Positions 55,227 to 64,000 of a DNA stretch of 64,000 nucleotides are shown in pieces. The notes under the pieces are model-generated. The model ran no database searches, was not told the DNA's origin, and saw only the letters and a list, made by a program, of their open reading frames with translations. Source of the DNA: Roseomonas sp. OT10. Its GTDB lineage: Bacteria > Pseudomonadota > Alphaproteobacteria > Acetobacterales > Acetobacteraceae. Position 1 is the stretch's first letter; every line of letters starts with the position of its first letter. Made by a program: the position numbers and the translations under genes. The stretch is taken from assembly GCF_020991085.1 (NCBI RefSeq), contig NZ_CP087719.1, positions 434,001 through 498,000 on the forward strand, in the 5' to 3' direction.

Positions 55227-55311
55227 GAGGGGCGAGCGTTCCGGACGGGGGCGGCCTGTCCGGCCGGCGCCGTAGACGCTTCCTTCACCTGGCGGCTCCC
55301 ATGCTGCGGCC

Positions 55312-55536
55312 ATGATCGAGACCATGCACCCTGACGGCCTTGCGATGAGTCTTGTGTTCTTGATTTGTTCATGTTTGCTTATGGGCATGATGAGCCTGCC
55401 CCTCCCGGCCTGCCTGTCCTCCCCCCACCGCCGCCCGGCCCGGCGCGTGTTGCGCGAGATCCTCCTGGCCGGCGTCCTTGGCCTGTCCACCTCTCTCCTG
55501 CTGACGGAACTGGCGTTGCTGCTCGACGCCCTCTGA
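55312..55536 (+). CDS. Small two-TM membrane protein, 74 residues
   Basis: Two hydrophobic helices, MSLVFLICSCLLMGMMSL and LLAGVLGLSTSLLLTELALL, flank a basic loop (SPHRRPARRVLREI). The first half (55340-55390) is AT-richer than its surroundings, with codons unlike the neighbours, a mark of a poorly adapted or recently acquired gene, or of noncoding DNA. No clear ribosome-binding site precedes the ATG at 55312; in-frame ATGs at 55324 and 55345 are alternatives. No family recognised. Confidence 0.45.
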   Translation: MIETMHPDGLAMSLVFLICSCLLMGMMSLPLPACLSSPHRRPARRVLREILLAGVLGLSTSLLLTELALLLDAL

Positions 55537-55694
55537 CCCGGCCGCGATGAGCGCCGCCCAGGCTGCCGGGCCCGAGGGGGCCGCGGCCTGCCGGGGTGCG
55601 GCGGTGCTGCGCCGCGTGACCGCGATGCGCGCCGCCGGAGGGGGCGGGCCGGGACGGATGCCGGTGCCTGGCGCCTCGGGTCGGTCCTCGCGGC

Positions 55695-57914
55695 TCAGCG
55701 CCGCGCCACCGTCTCCACCACCACCGGGCGGATCGCGACCCGCCCGCCCTCCTGCCGAATCCGGCGCAGCGCCGAATCCAGCGCGGGCAGCCAGTCGGCG
55801 AGCGGCTCGACCTGCGGCCGCGCCTGGGGAAAGAGCGGGCGGTCGGAGGTCAGCACCAGCAGCAGGTCGCTGCCGAAGGGTTCGTCCACCTCCCAGCCCG
55901 GGAAGCCCTGGCTCGGTTCGCCCTTGCGGATGCGTGCCCCGGCCGGCTGCGCCTCGCCGGGAACGAGCTGCGCGACGTCGCCGCTGCTGGTGAGGTAGCT
56001 GAGCTGGAGCTGCGAGGGCGTCTCCGGCATGGCGATGTCGAGCCGCAGCAGCTCTCCCCGCGCCAGCGGCGGCTGGCCGACCAGGCTGACGAAGGGCCGC
56101 GCGTCGGGTGCCGCCAGCACGGGGCGCAACGCGTCGAGCACGGGGCAGTAGGGGCCCTGGAAGCCTTGCAGCCGCAGCCGGATGGCGTCCACCGGCACGC
56201 CGCTACGGGCCAGGGACTCGCGCAGCGCCGTCTCGCCGCCTCGTGCCAGCACGCCGGCGATGGTGGCGCCGGAATCTTCCGCGGTGAAGGAGAGCAGGGC
56301 GCAGGGCGTCGCGGCGATCGCCGCCTGCGCGGCGGTGGCGAAGTCGGCGCGGGTGGCGCGTGGCGCGGCGGGGGGCGGCATGGGGGTCGGGGCGGGTGCC
56401 GGCGTCGGCGCGGGAGTGGGCACCGGCGCGGGCGTTGGGACGGGTGACGGGACGGGGGCAGGGGCCGGCGTGGGAGCGGGGACCGGTGCGGGGCGCGGCG
56501 CCGGGGTGGGCGTCGGCGTTGGCGCGGGAGTGGGCGCAGGGGCAGGAGCCGGCGTGGGTGCGGGTGCCGGTGTGGGTGCGGGTGCCGGTGTGGGGCGCGG
56601 CGCCGGGGCAGGGGTCGGAACGGGCAGGGGTATCGGGGCCGGGGCGGGAGCGGGCGCTGGTGCCGGCATCGGCGCGGGGGTCGGCGTCGGCGTGGGGGTC
56701 GGAGACGGGGCGGGGGTCGGCGTTGGCGCGGGCGTCGGCGCAGGGCTGGGCGCTGGAGCAGGCGTGGGCGCCGGCTGCGGCACCGGAGCGGGGGCGGGTG
56801 TCGGCGCGGGCAGGGACGGCACCGATGGCGGCACATCATCGCCGCCGCGCGTGAACCACCAGGCCGCGCCGCCGCCGGCCAGCAGCACCGCCGCCGCCAC
56901 GCCTGCCAGCAGCGCGCCGCGCCCGCCGGAGGCCGGCTTCGTCCCGGAAGGCGACGCGGGCGGCGCGGGCGCCGGGCCGGGGGGCGGGGCGCCGCCGGGC
57001 CGGGGCGGCACGGTCGCCACCATCGTCGCGTCGTCCAGCCCGGGCAGCGGCCCCGCCCCGGCGAAGGGGCCGGCCGGGGCATCGGGCGTCTCCGCCGCGA
57101 CGCGGATGGCCTGGGCCATCTCCAGCGCGCTGGCGTAGCGGTCGGACGGGCGCTTCGCGAGGGCCTTCGCGACCACCGCGTCGAGGGCGCGGGGCAGCGT
57201 CACGGAATGGATCGAGGGCGGGTCCGGCTCGGTGTTCAGCGCCCGGTGCATCACCGAGGAGAGGCCGCCCGGAAACGGCTTCTCCCCGGTCAGCAGCTGG
57301 TACAGGACGACGCCCGCCGCCCAGATGTCGGTACGCAGGTCCGCCGGCTCGCCGCGCAACTGCTCGGGCGACATGTAGCTGGGCGTCCCCATCACCGTGC
57401 CGACCTGCGTCATCGAGGAGTTCTCGAGCCGCGCGATGCCGAAATCGGCGATCTTCACCGCCCCGTCGCCGGACAGCATGATGTTGGCGGGCTTGATGTC
57501 GCGATGCACCACGCCGCGCCCATGCGAATAGGCCAGGGCGCCCAGCGCCTGCTCCATGATCCGCACGACCTCGGGCAGCGGCAGCCGCTCCTTGCGGTCG
57601 ATCCGGTCCTTCAGCGAGCCGCCCTCGACCAGTTCCATCACGATCCAGGCGGTGTCGGCATTCTCGCCGTAGTCGTAGACGGCGACGATGGCCGGATGGG
57701 ACAGGCGCCCCGCCGCCTGGGCCTCGCGCCGGAAGCGGGCGCGGGACTCGTCGCCCTCCGTGTCGCCGCCCGGGGGCAGGCGCACCAGCTTGATGGCGAC
57801 CCGTCGTTCGATCAGCCGGTCGAAGGCATCCAGCACGGTGCCCATGGCCCCGGCCCCCAGCGTGCCGCGAATCTCGTACTTGGCGGCGATCTCGCTGGGG
57901 ACGGCGTTCTCCAT
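55695..57914 (-). CDS. Membrane Ser/Thr protein kinase with Pro-Ala-Thr linker and extracytoplasmic domain
   Basis: A 739-residue bacterial Hanks-type kinase. The catalytic domain (about 12-270) shows the Gly loop [16 protein letters not shown], the Lys of [10 protein letters not shown], the catalytic loop [13 protein letters not shown], the DFG in KIADFGIAR and [13 protein letters not shown] single TM helix near 340-360 ([16 protein letters not shown]) leads into roughly 150 residues of PTPAPAP repeats, then a C-terminal domain of about 210 residues resembling DUF4384-like ligand domains. The linker likely spans the cell wall or periplasm. No phosphatase or substrate gene is adjacent. Confidence 0.93.
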   Translation of the reverse strand: MENAVPSEIAAKYEIRGTLGAGAMGTVLDAFDRLIERRVAIKLVRLPPGGDTEGDESRARFRREAQAAGRLSHPAIVAVYDYGENADTAWIVMELVEGGSLKDRIDRKERLPLPEVVRIMEQALGALAYSHGRGVVHRDIKPANIMLSGDGAVKIADFGIARLENSSMTQVGTVMGTPSYMSPEQLRGEPADLRTDIWAAGVVLYQLLTGEKPFPGGLSSVMHRALNTEPDPPSIHSVTLPRALDAVVAKALAKRPSDRYASALEMAQAIRVAAETPDAPAGPFAGAGPLPGLDDATMVATVPPRPGGAPPPGPAPAPPASPSGTKPASGGRGALLAGVAAAVLLAGGGAAWWFTRGGDDVPPSVPSLPAPTPAPAPVPQPAPTPAPAPSPAPTPAPTPTPAPSPTPTPTPTPAPMPAPAPAPAPAPIPLPVPTPAPAPRPTPAPAPTPAPAPTPAPAPAPTPAPTPTPTPAPRPAPVPAPTPAPAPVPSPVPTPAPVPTPAPTPAPAPTPMPPPAAPRATRADFATAAQAAIAATPCALLSFTAEDSGATIAGVLARGGETALRESLARSGVPVDAIRLRLQGFQGPYCPVLDALRPVLAAPDARPFVSLVGQPPLARGELLRLDIAMPETPSQLQLSYLTSSGDVAQLVPGEAQPAGARIRKGEPSQGFPGWEVDEPFGSDLLLVLTSDRPLFPQARPQVEPLADWLPALDSALRRIRQEGGRVAIRPVVVETVARR

Positions 57915-58287
57915 GCGCCGCAGGGTGCGTCGCCCGGCCGTTGCCGTCCAGAGCCGATCGGCACCCTTCGCCGCGCGGCCAGGGTGTCATCACCATGAAA
58001 TGCTTTCCGAAAATTCCCGCGAGAGCCAAGTGGGCAGACGGCGGGAGCATGATGTCGGTACCCAACAGCAATGATATGCCGCGCCCGCCGGGGGCGTCGC
58101 CCGGCCCGGGCCATGCTACCCTGGCGGGTAAGGCGGAAAGGGCTTGCGCCGTCCGGCGAAAGCGGCAAAGAGGCATTGCTGCGATGCAGCAAGAATTCGG
58201 GATGCGCAGGCTGGCGATACCAATGACGATCCAGGGACAGGACTGGCCCTCCCATCCGGGGGCGGTCGCCCGGGGCGGGGCGGCGGG
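57915..58287. promoter_or_regulatory. 373-bp divergent region between kinase and glycosyltransferase genes
   Basis: A 7-bp perfect hairpin, TTGCTGC-GAT-GCAGCAA (58176-58192), sits in the AT-richer part about 95 bp before the glycosyltransferase start and may be an operator. An open plus frame (57995-58291) ends in an ATGA overlap with the glycosyltransferase start, but its codons do not match local genes, so I do not call it. Confidence 0.3.
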
Positions 58288-59604
58288 ATGAGCGCCGCCG
58301 CAGCGGACAGGCGCCGCCCGTCGATCTGCCTGCTGTCCCGCCAGCGCGTGGTCGGGCGCACCAACGGCAGCTCGACCTATCTCCTCAGCATCGTCGAGGC
58401 GCTGACCGAGGCGGGGTTCGACGTGCACTACCTCTGCCCCTCGCCGGCGGTGTTCGGCCGCATGCCCGTCCTGACCCTGAAGCCGGAGATGGACATCTTC
58501 CGCTCCGTCAGCATCCGTGGCTCGTTCCGGGTGGGGCGGCGCATCGTCGCCCGCGACCCGCGCATCGCCTGGCGCGCCGGGCTGACCGTGCTGCAGCGCC
58601 TGGCGGCCAAGGCCGGCCTGCGCCTCGGCCCGCCGGTGAAGCCCGCCCCCTACGCCATCGGCGTGCCCTGGCAGGCGGAGGACTTCTCCTATGTCGCCGC
58701 GCAGTCGCAGGGCCGCTGCGACGGGGTGCTGGCGGATTACGTCTTCCTGGCCGAGGGCGCGGCCCATTGCGGCGATGGCCACGCGCCCAGCGCCATCGTC
58801 ATGCACGACCTCTTCTCCAGCCGCGAAAGCCAGTTCGCCGCGGCCGGCACGCGGGAGGCGCTGTCGGACCTGACCTTCGCGCAGGAGATCGCGCTGCTGG
58901 CGCAGGCCGACGCCGTCGTCGCGATCCAGGCGACGGAGGCGGAGACGATCCGCGCCGCGCTGCCGCCCGACCGGCAGGTGATCCTTGCCCCGATGGCGGT
59001 GCGCACCGTGGCGGCGCCGCAGCCGGGCGAGGGACAGCGCCTGCTGTTCGTGGGCAGCGCCGCCGCGCCGAACGTGCTGGGGATGCGGTGGTTCCTCGAC
59101 TCCGTCTGGCCGCTGATCCTGGCGGCCCGGCCGGAGGCGGAGCTGGCCGTCGCCGGCACCATCGCCCAGGCCTTCCCGGAAGGGGCGCCGCGGGTGCGCT
59201 TCCTCGGCCTGGTGGACGACCTCGACCCGCTCTACCGCGAGGCGCCGGTGGTGATCTCGCCGCTGCACATCGGCTCCGGCCTGAAGATCAAGCTGATCGA
59301 GGCGATGGGCCACGGCAAGCCGGTCGTCGGCACCACGGTGACCGTCCAGGGTGTCGAGGACGAGGTGCGGGGCGGGCTGGTGGTGGCCGATGCGCCCGAG
59401 GACTTCGCCCGCGCCGTCCTGGCCTTCCTCGACGATCCGGCCCTGCGCCGGGACTATGCCGCGCGTGCCCTGGCCATCGCCGCCGGGCGCTTCTCGGCGG
59501 CCGCCTGCTACCGTGACCTGGTGGAGTTCTACCGCCGGTCCCTGGAGGCCGCCCCGGCGGCCCGTTCCGACGATCGGCCGCTGGGCGTCGTGGCCGCCTC
59601 CTGA
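58288..59604 (+). CDS. Glycosyltransferase, GT4-like
   Basis: A 438-residue GT-B-fold glycosyltransferase. The N-terminal part has VVGRTNGSSTYLLSIVEALT, and the C-terminal nucleotide-sugar region RLLFVGSAAAPNVLGMRWFL, RVRFLGLVDDLDPLYREAPV and the donor loop PLHIGSGLKIKLIEAMGHGK, where the E of LIEAMG is the family Glu. It probably acts in exopolysaccharide or LPS synthesis, given manC downstream. Donor and acceptor unknown. GGGGCGGCGGG lies just before the ATG at 58288. Confidence 0.9.
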   Translation: MSAAAADRRRPSICLLSRQRVVGRTNGSSTYLLSIVEALTEAGFDVHYLCPSPAVFGRMPVLTLKPEMDIFRSVSIRGSFRVGRRIVARDPRIAWRAGLTVLQRLAAKAGLRLGPPVKPAPYAIGVPWQAEDFSYVAAQSQGRCDGVLADYVFLAEGAAHCGDGHAPSAIVMHDLFSSRESQFAAAGTREALSDLTFAQEIALLAQADAVVAIQATEAETIRAALPPDRQVILAPMAVRTVAAPQPGEGQRLLFVGSAAAPNVLGMRWFLDSVWPLILAARPEAELAVAGTIAQAFPEGAPRVRFLGLVDDLDPLYREAPVVISPLHIGSGLKIKLIEAMGHGKPVVGTTVTVQGVEDEVRGGLVVADAPEDFARAVLAFLDDPALRRDYAARALAIAAGRFSAAACYRDLVEFYRRSLEAAPAARSDDRPLGVVAAS

Positions 59605-59691
59605 CCGCCACCCCCTGTTTTCCTGCCCCTTCCTTCCCGCGCCGGGCCCATGCCCGGGCCGACGAACCCCGCCCGTGAGGAATTGCCGACC

Positions 59692-61137
59692 ATGAGCCAT
59701 CCCGCGCCGACCCCCGCCGAGCCGAAGCTTGTGCCTGTGATTTTGAGCGGGGGGACGGGGACGCGGCTGTGGCCGCTGTCGCGGGAGGGGTATCCGAAGC
59801 AGTTCTGGCCGCTGGGGGGCGAGGCGACGATGCTGCAGGCGACGGCGGCGCGGGGCGCGGGGCCCGGGTTTGCGGCGCCGATCGTGGTGGCGTCGGAGCC
59901 GCACCGCTTCCTGGTGGCGGAGCAGTTGCGCGAGGCGGGGGTGTCGGGGGCGCGGATCCTGCTGGAGCCGGAGGGGCGCAACTCGGCGCCGGCGATTGCG
60001 GCGGCGGCGCTGCTGGCGGCGGAGGAGGACCCGCATGCGGTGCTGTGGGTGATGGCGGCCGACCACGTGATGGAGGACCTCGCGGCGCTGCACGCGGCGG
60101 TGGAGCGTGCGGCGCAGGCGGCGCGGGCGGGGGCAATCGTGGCCTTCGGGATGCGGCCGACGGCGCCGGAGACGGGCTATGGCTACATCGAGGCGGGGGC
60201 GCCGCTGGAGGGGGTGGCGGGGGTGCAGCGGGTGGCGCGCTTCGTGGAGAAGCCCGACGCGGCGACGGCGCGCGGCTTCCTGGAGAGCGGGCGCTACCTG
60301 TGGAACTCGGGCATGTTCGTGGCCAGCGCGGCGACCTGGCTGGCGGAGCTGGAGCGGCTGGAGCCGGAGCTGCTGGCGGCGGTGCGGGCGGCGATGGGGC
60401 AGGCGGTGCGCGACCTGGACTTCGTGCGGCTGGGGGCGGAGGCGTTCCGGGCGGCGCCGTCGGTCTCGATCGACTATGCGGTGATGGAGAAGACGCCGCA
60501 TGCGGCGGTGGTGCCGCTGTCGCTGGAATGGTCGGACGTGGGCTCGTGGGACTCGCTGTGGGCGGTCTCGCCCAAGGACGCGGCGGGCAACGCGACGACG
60601 GGTCCGGTGGAGCTGCTGGACGCCCAGGGCTGCTTCGTGCGCTCGGAGGGCATCCTGACCGGGGTGATCGGGCTGACCGACGCGGTGGTGGTGGTGACCG
60701 AGGACGCGGTGCTGGCGATGCCGCGGGCGCGGGCGCAGGACGTCAAGAAGCTGGTGGAGCGGCTCAAGGCCCGCGGCGTGCCGCAGGCCACCGAGCACCG
60801 CCGCGTCTACCGCCCCTGGGGCCACTACGAGGGGCTGATCCTGGGCAGCCGCTTCCAGGTGAAGAAGATCTCCGTCCGCCCCGGCGCCAAGCTCTCCCTG
60901 CAGAAGCACCACCACCGCGCCGAGCACTGGGTGGTGGTCAACGGCACCGCCATCGTCGAGCGCGACGGCGAGCGCGTGCTCCTGCGCGAGAACGAGAGCA
61001 TCTACCTCCCGCTGGGCTGCGTCCATCGCATGGAAAACCCCGGCATGATCCCCCTCACCCTCATCGAGGTCCAGTCCGGCTCCTACCTCGGCGAGGACGA
61101 CATCGTCCGCATCGAGGATACCTACGGCCGCGTCTGA
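59692..61137 (+). CDS. manC: Mannose-1-phosphate guanylyltransferase / mannose-6-phosphate isomerase (ManC type)
   Basis: Makes GDP-mannose for polysaccharides. The N-terminal nucleotidyltransferase (1-345) shows VPVILSGGTGTRLWPLSREG, YPKQFWPL, EGRNSAPAIAAAAL, WVMAADHVM and RFVEKPDAATA. The C-terminal cupin isomerase (about 365-481) shows KKISVRPGAKLSLQKHHHRA and EHWVVVNGTAIVERDGE. At 481 residues the length is normal. ATG 59692 follows GTGAGGAAT. The codon style changes inside the gene: G-ending codons dominate up to about 60770, C-ending codons after it. An IS element is inserted 8 bp after the stop. Confidence 0.95.
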   Translation: MSHPAPTPAEPKLVPVILSGGTGTRLWPLSREGYPKQFWPLGGEATMLQATAARGAGPGFAAPIVVASEPHRFLVAEQLREAGVSGARILLEPEGRNSAPAIAAAALLAAEEDPHAVLWVMAADHVMEDLAALHAAVERAAQAARAGAIVAFGMRPTAPETGYGYIEAGAPLEGVAGVQRVARFVEKPDAATARGFLESGRYLWNSGMFVASAATWLAELERLEPELLAAVRAAMGQAVRDLDFVRLGAEAFRAAPSVSIDYAVMEKTPHAAVVPLSLEWSDVGSWDSLWAVSPKDAAGNATTGPVELLDAQGCFVRSEGILTGVIGLTDAVVVVTEDAVLAMPRARAQDVKKLVERLKARGVPQATEHRRVYRPWGHYEGLILGSRFQVKKISVRPGAKLSLQKHHHRAEHWVVVNGTAIVERDGERVLLRENESIYLPLGCVHRMENPGMIPLTLIEVQSGSYLGEDDIVRIEDTYGRV

Positions 61138-61184
61138 GATCGCGGTGAACCGCGCCGGGTTTGGCGGAGGCTGTTTGGCGTGAG

Positions 61185-62090
61185 TCAGGCCGCCAGGGCT
61201 ATGGCCTCCTGGGCGGCATAGTAGCGCGCCTCCGCCTCGGCGGGCGGGATGTTTCCGATCGGCTCGAGGAGGCGGCGGTTGTTGAACCAGTCCACCCATT
61301 CGAGGGTGGCGAACTCGACGCCCTCCAGGCTGCGCCACGGGCCGCGGCGCCGAATGACCTCGGTCTTGAACAGGCCGATGACGCTCTCGGCCAGCGCGTT
61401 GTCGTAGCTGTCGCCGACGCTGCCGACCGACGGCTCGATGCCCGCTTCCGCCAGGCGCTCGGTGTAGCGGATAGACACGTATTGGACCCCGCGATCGCTG
61501 TGATGGATCAGCCCCATGCCCTGGACAGGCCGCCGGTCATGCAGCGCCTGCTCCAGGGCATCCAGGACGAAGCCAGCATGGGAGGTGCGCGACACCCGCC
61601 AGCCGACGATCCGCCGCGCGAAGGTGTCGATGACGAAGGCGACGTAGACGAAGCCCTGCCAGGTCGCGACGTAGGTGAAGTCCGACACCCAGAGCAGGTT
61701 CGGCCGCGGCGCCAGGAACTGCCGGTTTACCCGGTCGGCCGGGCATGGCGCGCCCTTGTCGGGCACCGTCGTCCTGGTCTCCTTGCCACGCACCACGCCG
61801 CGCAGGCCCATCTGGCGCATCAGCCGCGCCACCGTGCAGCGGGCGACCGACGTCCCCTCGCGGCCGAGCTGGCGCCAGACCTTCCGCACGCCGTAGACGC
61901 CGAAGTTCTCGGCGTGGACCCGCCGCACCTCCGCCCGCAGCATGCTGTCCCGCTGCGACCTGGCCGAGCCCAGAGTGGGATCGGCGCGGCGCGCGGCATG
62001 GGCGTGGTAGGTGGACGGGGCGATCGGCAGAACCCGGCAGATCGACTCGACCCCGTACACGCCCCGATGATCGTCGATGAAGGCGATCAT
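61185..62090 (-). CDS. IS3-family transposase OrfB (DDE integrase core)
   Basis: 301 residues with an HTH_21 region ([20 protein letters not shown]) and the rve integrase core. The DDE residues are in [37 protein letters not shown] and [17 protein letters not shown]. The ATG at 62090 overlaps the OrfA stop as ATGA; active transposase in this family is usually an OrfAB frameshift product, but here coupling by overlap is also possible. No disruption was seen. Confidence 0.95.
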   Translation of the reverse strand: MIAFIDDHRGVYGVESICRVLPIAPSTYHAHAARRADPTLGSARSQRDSMLRAEVRRVHAENFGVYGVRKVWRQLGREGTSVARCTVARLMRQMGLRGVVRGKETRTTVPDKGAPCPADRVNRQFLAPRPNLLWVSDFTYVATWQGFVYVAFVIDTFARRIVGWRVSRTSHAGFVLDALEQALHDRRPVQGMGLIHHSDRGVQYVSIRYTERLAEAGIEPSVGSVGDSYDNALAESVIGLFKTEVIRRRGPWRSLEGVEFATLEWVDWFNNRRLLEPIGNIPPAEAEARYYAAQEAIALAA

Positions 62091-62419
62091 GGCTTCGACC
62101 GGCGGTCGAGCTCCGCCAGGGCAAAATACGCTGATGCCTTGCGCAGGATCTCGTTCGCCTGGCGCAGCTCGCGGTTCTCCCGCTCCAGCGCCTTGATGCG
62201 ATCCCGATCCTCGCTCGTGGGCCCGGCACGCTTGCCGCGGTCACGCTCGGCCTGCCGGACCCAGCGACGCAGCGTCTCCGCCGTGCAGCCGATCTTCGCC
62301 GCGATCGAGCCGATCGCCGCCCATTGCGAGCCATGCTCCCCGGCGCCGTCCAGCACCAGCCGCACCGACCGCTCCCGAACCTCAGGCGAGTAGCTCGCCG
62401 CCGTCTTCTTCGCCGTCAT
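62087..62419 (-). CDS. IS3-family transposase OrfA (helix-turn-helix)
   Basis: 110 residues: HTH region [20 protein letters not shown] followed by a leucine-zipper-like helix [20 protein letters not shown] and [13 protein letters not shown], the typical OrfA tail. It binds the IS ends and, fused to OrfB by frameshifting, forms the transposase. Starts 24 bp inside the right inverted repeat. Confidence 0.95.
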   Translation of the reverse strand: MTAKKTAASYSPEVRERSVRLVLDGAGEHGSQWAAIGSIAAKIGCTAETLRRWVRQAERDRGKRAGPTSEDRDRIKALERENRELRQANEILRKASAYFALAELDRRSKP

Positions 62420-62541
62420 CGCTCCATCCTCTCAACGGTTGGAGCCTCCGCCAAACCCGGCGCGGTTCACGGCTTCTTTCCTTTGCCTTTCGGGGCAGGA
62501 GTATTAGTTTCGGTATCGTTTCATATGGTGGAGGCGAGAGC

Positions 62542-63303
62542 ATGTCCGGATGGGGATCGGGACGCGGCCCGGGGGTGGAGCCGGGTGGCTTCGGCTACCG
62601 GCCGCCGGCGAATCTGCTGGGCGACTTCTCCCTGCACCTCGACCCGACGCTGCTGGTCCCGATCAACGGCTGGTGGCTGCAACCCTCGGACGGGAAGGGG
62701 GCGCGGCTGGGCTCGCTGCTGCCCAACGGCTTCGACTGGTCGATCCTGCCGGCATTGAGCGGCTTCGCCCGCGACATGGCCGGGCCGGGCCAGGCCAACC
62801 CATCCCAGAACTTCGCCCGGAACATCCAGGCCAATGGCGGCCTGCCCTGGGACAAGATCCGCGACTTCGTGGGCGAGCAGGCCAAGAGCGCCTTCTGGAA
62901 GGATCTGCTGGTGCGGGGCACGCGCAACATGGTCACCGGCGAGCCCGCCAGCATCGGCAAATGGGATGCCTCCGGGATGGCGGTGCCGGACGGCGTGGAC
63001 GGCTCGACCGTCGCCGGCACCGGGCTCGACACCCGCATGCTCTCCGCCATCGGGCTGGGCAGCGGCGCGCTGGGCCTGGGCAAGCGCTTCCGTTTCGTCA
63101 GCGACACCGATGTCAGCCTTCTGATCTTCATCGACAAGGATGCCTACCCCGACAAGCCGGCCTGGCTGTTCGGCGGCGGCGGCGTGAACATCCAGAAGCC
63201 GCTGGATGGCGGGAAGGTCTGGAACATCAAGATCGGCGGCGGCCGCGACCAGCTCGGCGGCCTCGGCATCTTCGGCGTGCTGAGCATCTCTCCGAAGGAC
63301 TGA
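62542..63303 (+). CDS. Unknown Gly-rich protein, 253 residues
   Basis: Starts MSGWGSGRGPGVEPGGFGYR; GTGGAGGCGAG precedes the ATG at 62542. The body is mixed alpha/beta-looking with FSLHLDPTLLVPINGWWLQP, WDKIRDFVGEQAKSAFWKDL and the end RDQLGGLGIFGVLSISPKD. No signal peptide, TM helix or family motif recognised. Its upstream region (62473-62541) is AT-rich and directly abuts the IS, which may have separated it from an older promoter. Its TGA stop is supplied by element G. Function unknown. Confidence 0.75.
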   Translation: MSGWGSGRGPGVEPGGFGYRPPANLLGDFSLHLDPTLLVPINGWWLQPSDGKGARLGSLLPNGFDWSILPALSGFARDMAGPGQANPSQNFARNIQANGGLPWDKIRDFVGEQAKSAFWKDLLVRGTRNMVTGEPASIGKWDASGMAVPDGVDGSTVAGTGLDTRMLSAIGLGSGALGLGKRFRFVSDTDVSLLIFIDKDAYPDKPAWLFGGGGVNIQKPLDGGKVWNIKIGGGRDQLGGLGIFGVLSISPKD

Positions 63304-63692
63304 TCCGGACGGCGGGGTGTGGTCCGTTGCGCTGCGGTGTTCCGGCGTGGGACCGGGAGGAGAGGCCGTCCTCTCCACGGACCCTCCCCTGCCGGGGCCA
63401 CAAGCCGGCCCCGGACCCCGCTGGGAGGCTGGTGCTTCCGGTGAGCGTCAGCCTGCGGGCTGAACCCTGACGGAACGCAGACAGGCGGGACTCCGAAAAA
63501 GGCTCAGAGCGCGTCAGTGAGTGCGGCCACCGTACCCGCCGAGGAGCCATGCTCCTCGGCGCTGTGACCCCGTATCAGGCGTCCCGCGGCAGCACTGATC
63601 GGGTCCAGGGCCCGCAGGGTCCTGGCGGAGTGGGGGTACGGGGGCGAGGCAGAGCCTTGCCCCCGGGGGACCGGTGCCACGCCCGCGCGTCA
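63300..63692 (+). repeat. Copy G of the ~420-bp structured intergenic element
   Basis: Begins CTGATCCGGACGGCGGG at the stop codon of the gene before it. The first hairpin is altered (GGGAGGAGAGGCCGTCCTCTCC), the CCGGGGCC, GAGGAGCCATGCTCCTC, CCAGGGCCCGCAGGGTCCTGG and GGGGGCGAGGC blocks follow, and the right terminal repeat is degraded. It lies between convergent genes. Confidence 0.8.
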
Positions 63693-63703
63693 CCCCGCTT
63701 CCG

Positions 63704-64000
63704 CTACAGCCGCGCCGTCCATCCGGGCGCGCCCTGCCGCCCGTCGCCGATCAGTGCGAAGGGCGCCCAGTAGAAGGGGTGGCCAAAGCTTTCGGGCAGG
63801 CGTTTCCCCGCCTCGTCGAGGATCAGCAATTGTGCGCCGCGCAGCGCCGCCGCCGTGGAATCGCCCTCCTTCTGCCGGCGCAGCAGGTCGGCCACGGTCA
63901 GCGCCGAGGCTGCGTCGTCCACGGACCAGTGCGTCGCCAGCAGCCCGCGGGCTCCTGCGTAGAAGAAGGCGCGCGCCAGCCCAGACAGCGCCTCGCCGCC
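63704..64000 (-). CDS. CHAT-domain protein, C-terminal end (partial)
   Basis: The frame enters from the right edge and ends at 63704. The 98 visible residues match the end of a CHAT (caspase HetF-associated with TPRs) protease domain: GEALSGLARAFFYAGARGLL, ATHWSVDDAASALT, and HPFYWAPFALIGDG. The catalytic His-Cys dyad and any TPR repeats lie outside the window. CHAT proteins cut partner proteins and some act in phage defence or secretion-linked systems; no partner can be judged here. Confidence 0.85.
   Translation of the reverse strand, partial: GGEALSGLARAFFYAGARGLLATHWSVDDAASALTVADLLRRQKEGDSTAAALRGAQLLILDEAGKRLPESFGHPFYWAPFALIGDGRQGAPGWTARL

Larger units (their letters stand above)
61146..62469 (-). 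mobile_element. Complete IS3-family insertion sequence
   Basis: 1,324 bp bounded by perfect 27-bp inverted repeats, 61146-61172 and 62443-62469, beginning TGAACCGCGCCGGGTTTGGC. The 3-bp target CGG is duplicated on both sides (61143-61145 and 62470-62472), as expected for IS3-family elements. It encodes OrfA and OrfB on the minus strand and is intact, so recent insertion is likely. It lies between manC and the unknown gene starting at 62542. Confidence 0.96.

Noticed and set aside
56182-57138. A plus-strand Gly-Ala-Val repeat ORF of 318 residues
   Set aside because: It is the antisense reading of the kinase Pro-Ala-Thr linker; the GAGAGVGAG pattern is just the complement of PTPAPAP codons.
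57995-58291. A 98-residue plus-strand ORF ending in ATGA with the glycosyltransferase start
   Set aside because: Its third codon positions are mixed and include rare codons (ATA, AGA, GTA) unlike local genes; it looks like promoter DNA.

Overview
The window comes from a very GC-rich, chromosome-like bacterial genome. Its gene content fits an alphaproteobacterium, most likely a Roseomonas-like member of the Acetobacteraceae. The clues are Bug/TctC-type solute receptors, several class III (CaiB/BaiF) CoA-transferases next to acyl-CoA dehydrogenases, a pta-ackA-fabI operon, and a divergent putA/Lrp-regulator pair. The taxonomic call is inference; no rRNA gene was seen, and I recognised no tRNA gene or CRISPR array.

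Layout. 1-6.2 kb: end of an unidentified gene, a tripartite-tricarboxylate receptor, the lipid II flippase MurJ, and a large CBM2/Calx-beta/GH5 cellulase. 6.3-10.5 kb: putA with a divergent Lrp-type regulator. 11-16 kb: a probable hydroxycinnamate catabolic unit (feruloyl/coumaroyl-CoA hydratase-lyase, MarR regulator, acyl-CoA dehydrogenase, CoA-transferase, Bug receptor) tied together by three copies of one palindrome, ATCAGG-N3-CCTTAT or close to it. 16.5-22.3 kb: a DmdC-like acyl-CoA dehydrogenase, then fabI, MaoC-Pta fusion and ackA. 22.5-27.1 kb: acyl-CoA dehydrogenase, CoA-transferase and MaoC/HTD2 hydratase, divergent from a CitE-like lyase; the set resembles itaconate/mesaconate degradation. 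27-36 kb: a voltage-gated-type ion channel with a zinc ribbon, a quinone-oxidoreductase-like enzyme, a LuxR regulator, another CoA-transferase, a hybrid histidine kinase and a small protein. 36-46 kb: nitronate monooxygenase-like enzyme, PNPase, alpha/beta hydrolase, DUF2252 protein, 3-hydroxyisobutyrate-dehydrogenase-like enzyme, and a PanE-epimerase-small membrane protein operon. 46-55 kb: ATP-dependent DNA ligase and its associated exonuclease, a lytic transglycosylase, an alpha-E/ATP-grasp pair, 6-phosphogluconate dehydrogenase and gluconokinase. 55-64 kb: a Ser/Thr kinase with a long Pro-Ala-Thr linker, a glycosyltransferase, ManC, a complete IS3-family element, an unknown protein, and the end of a CHAT-domain protein.

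The most unusual feature is a family of about 420-bp intergenic elements, six near-full copies plus one divergent copy, with inverted-repeat ends and a chain of strong hairpins inside. In every near-full copy one terminus, reading CTGA or GTGA, supplies the TGA stop codon of the neighbouring gene. A further 150-bp interrupted palindrome between the exonuclease and ligase genes seems to be built from related pieces.

Gene starts were chosen from family alignments remembered, codon character and ribosome-binding sites; alternatives are noted. Everything functional is homology-based reading of the sequence and has not been tested by search.
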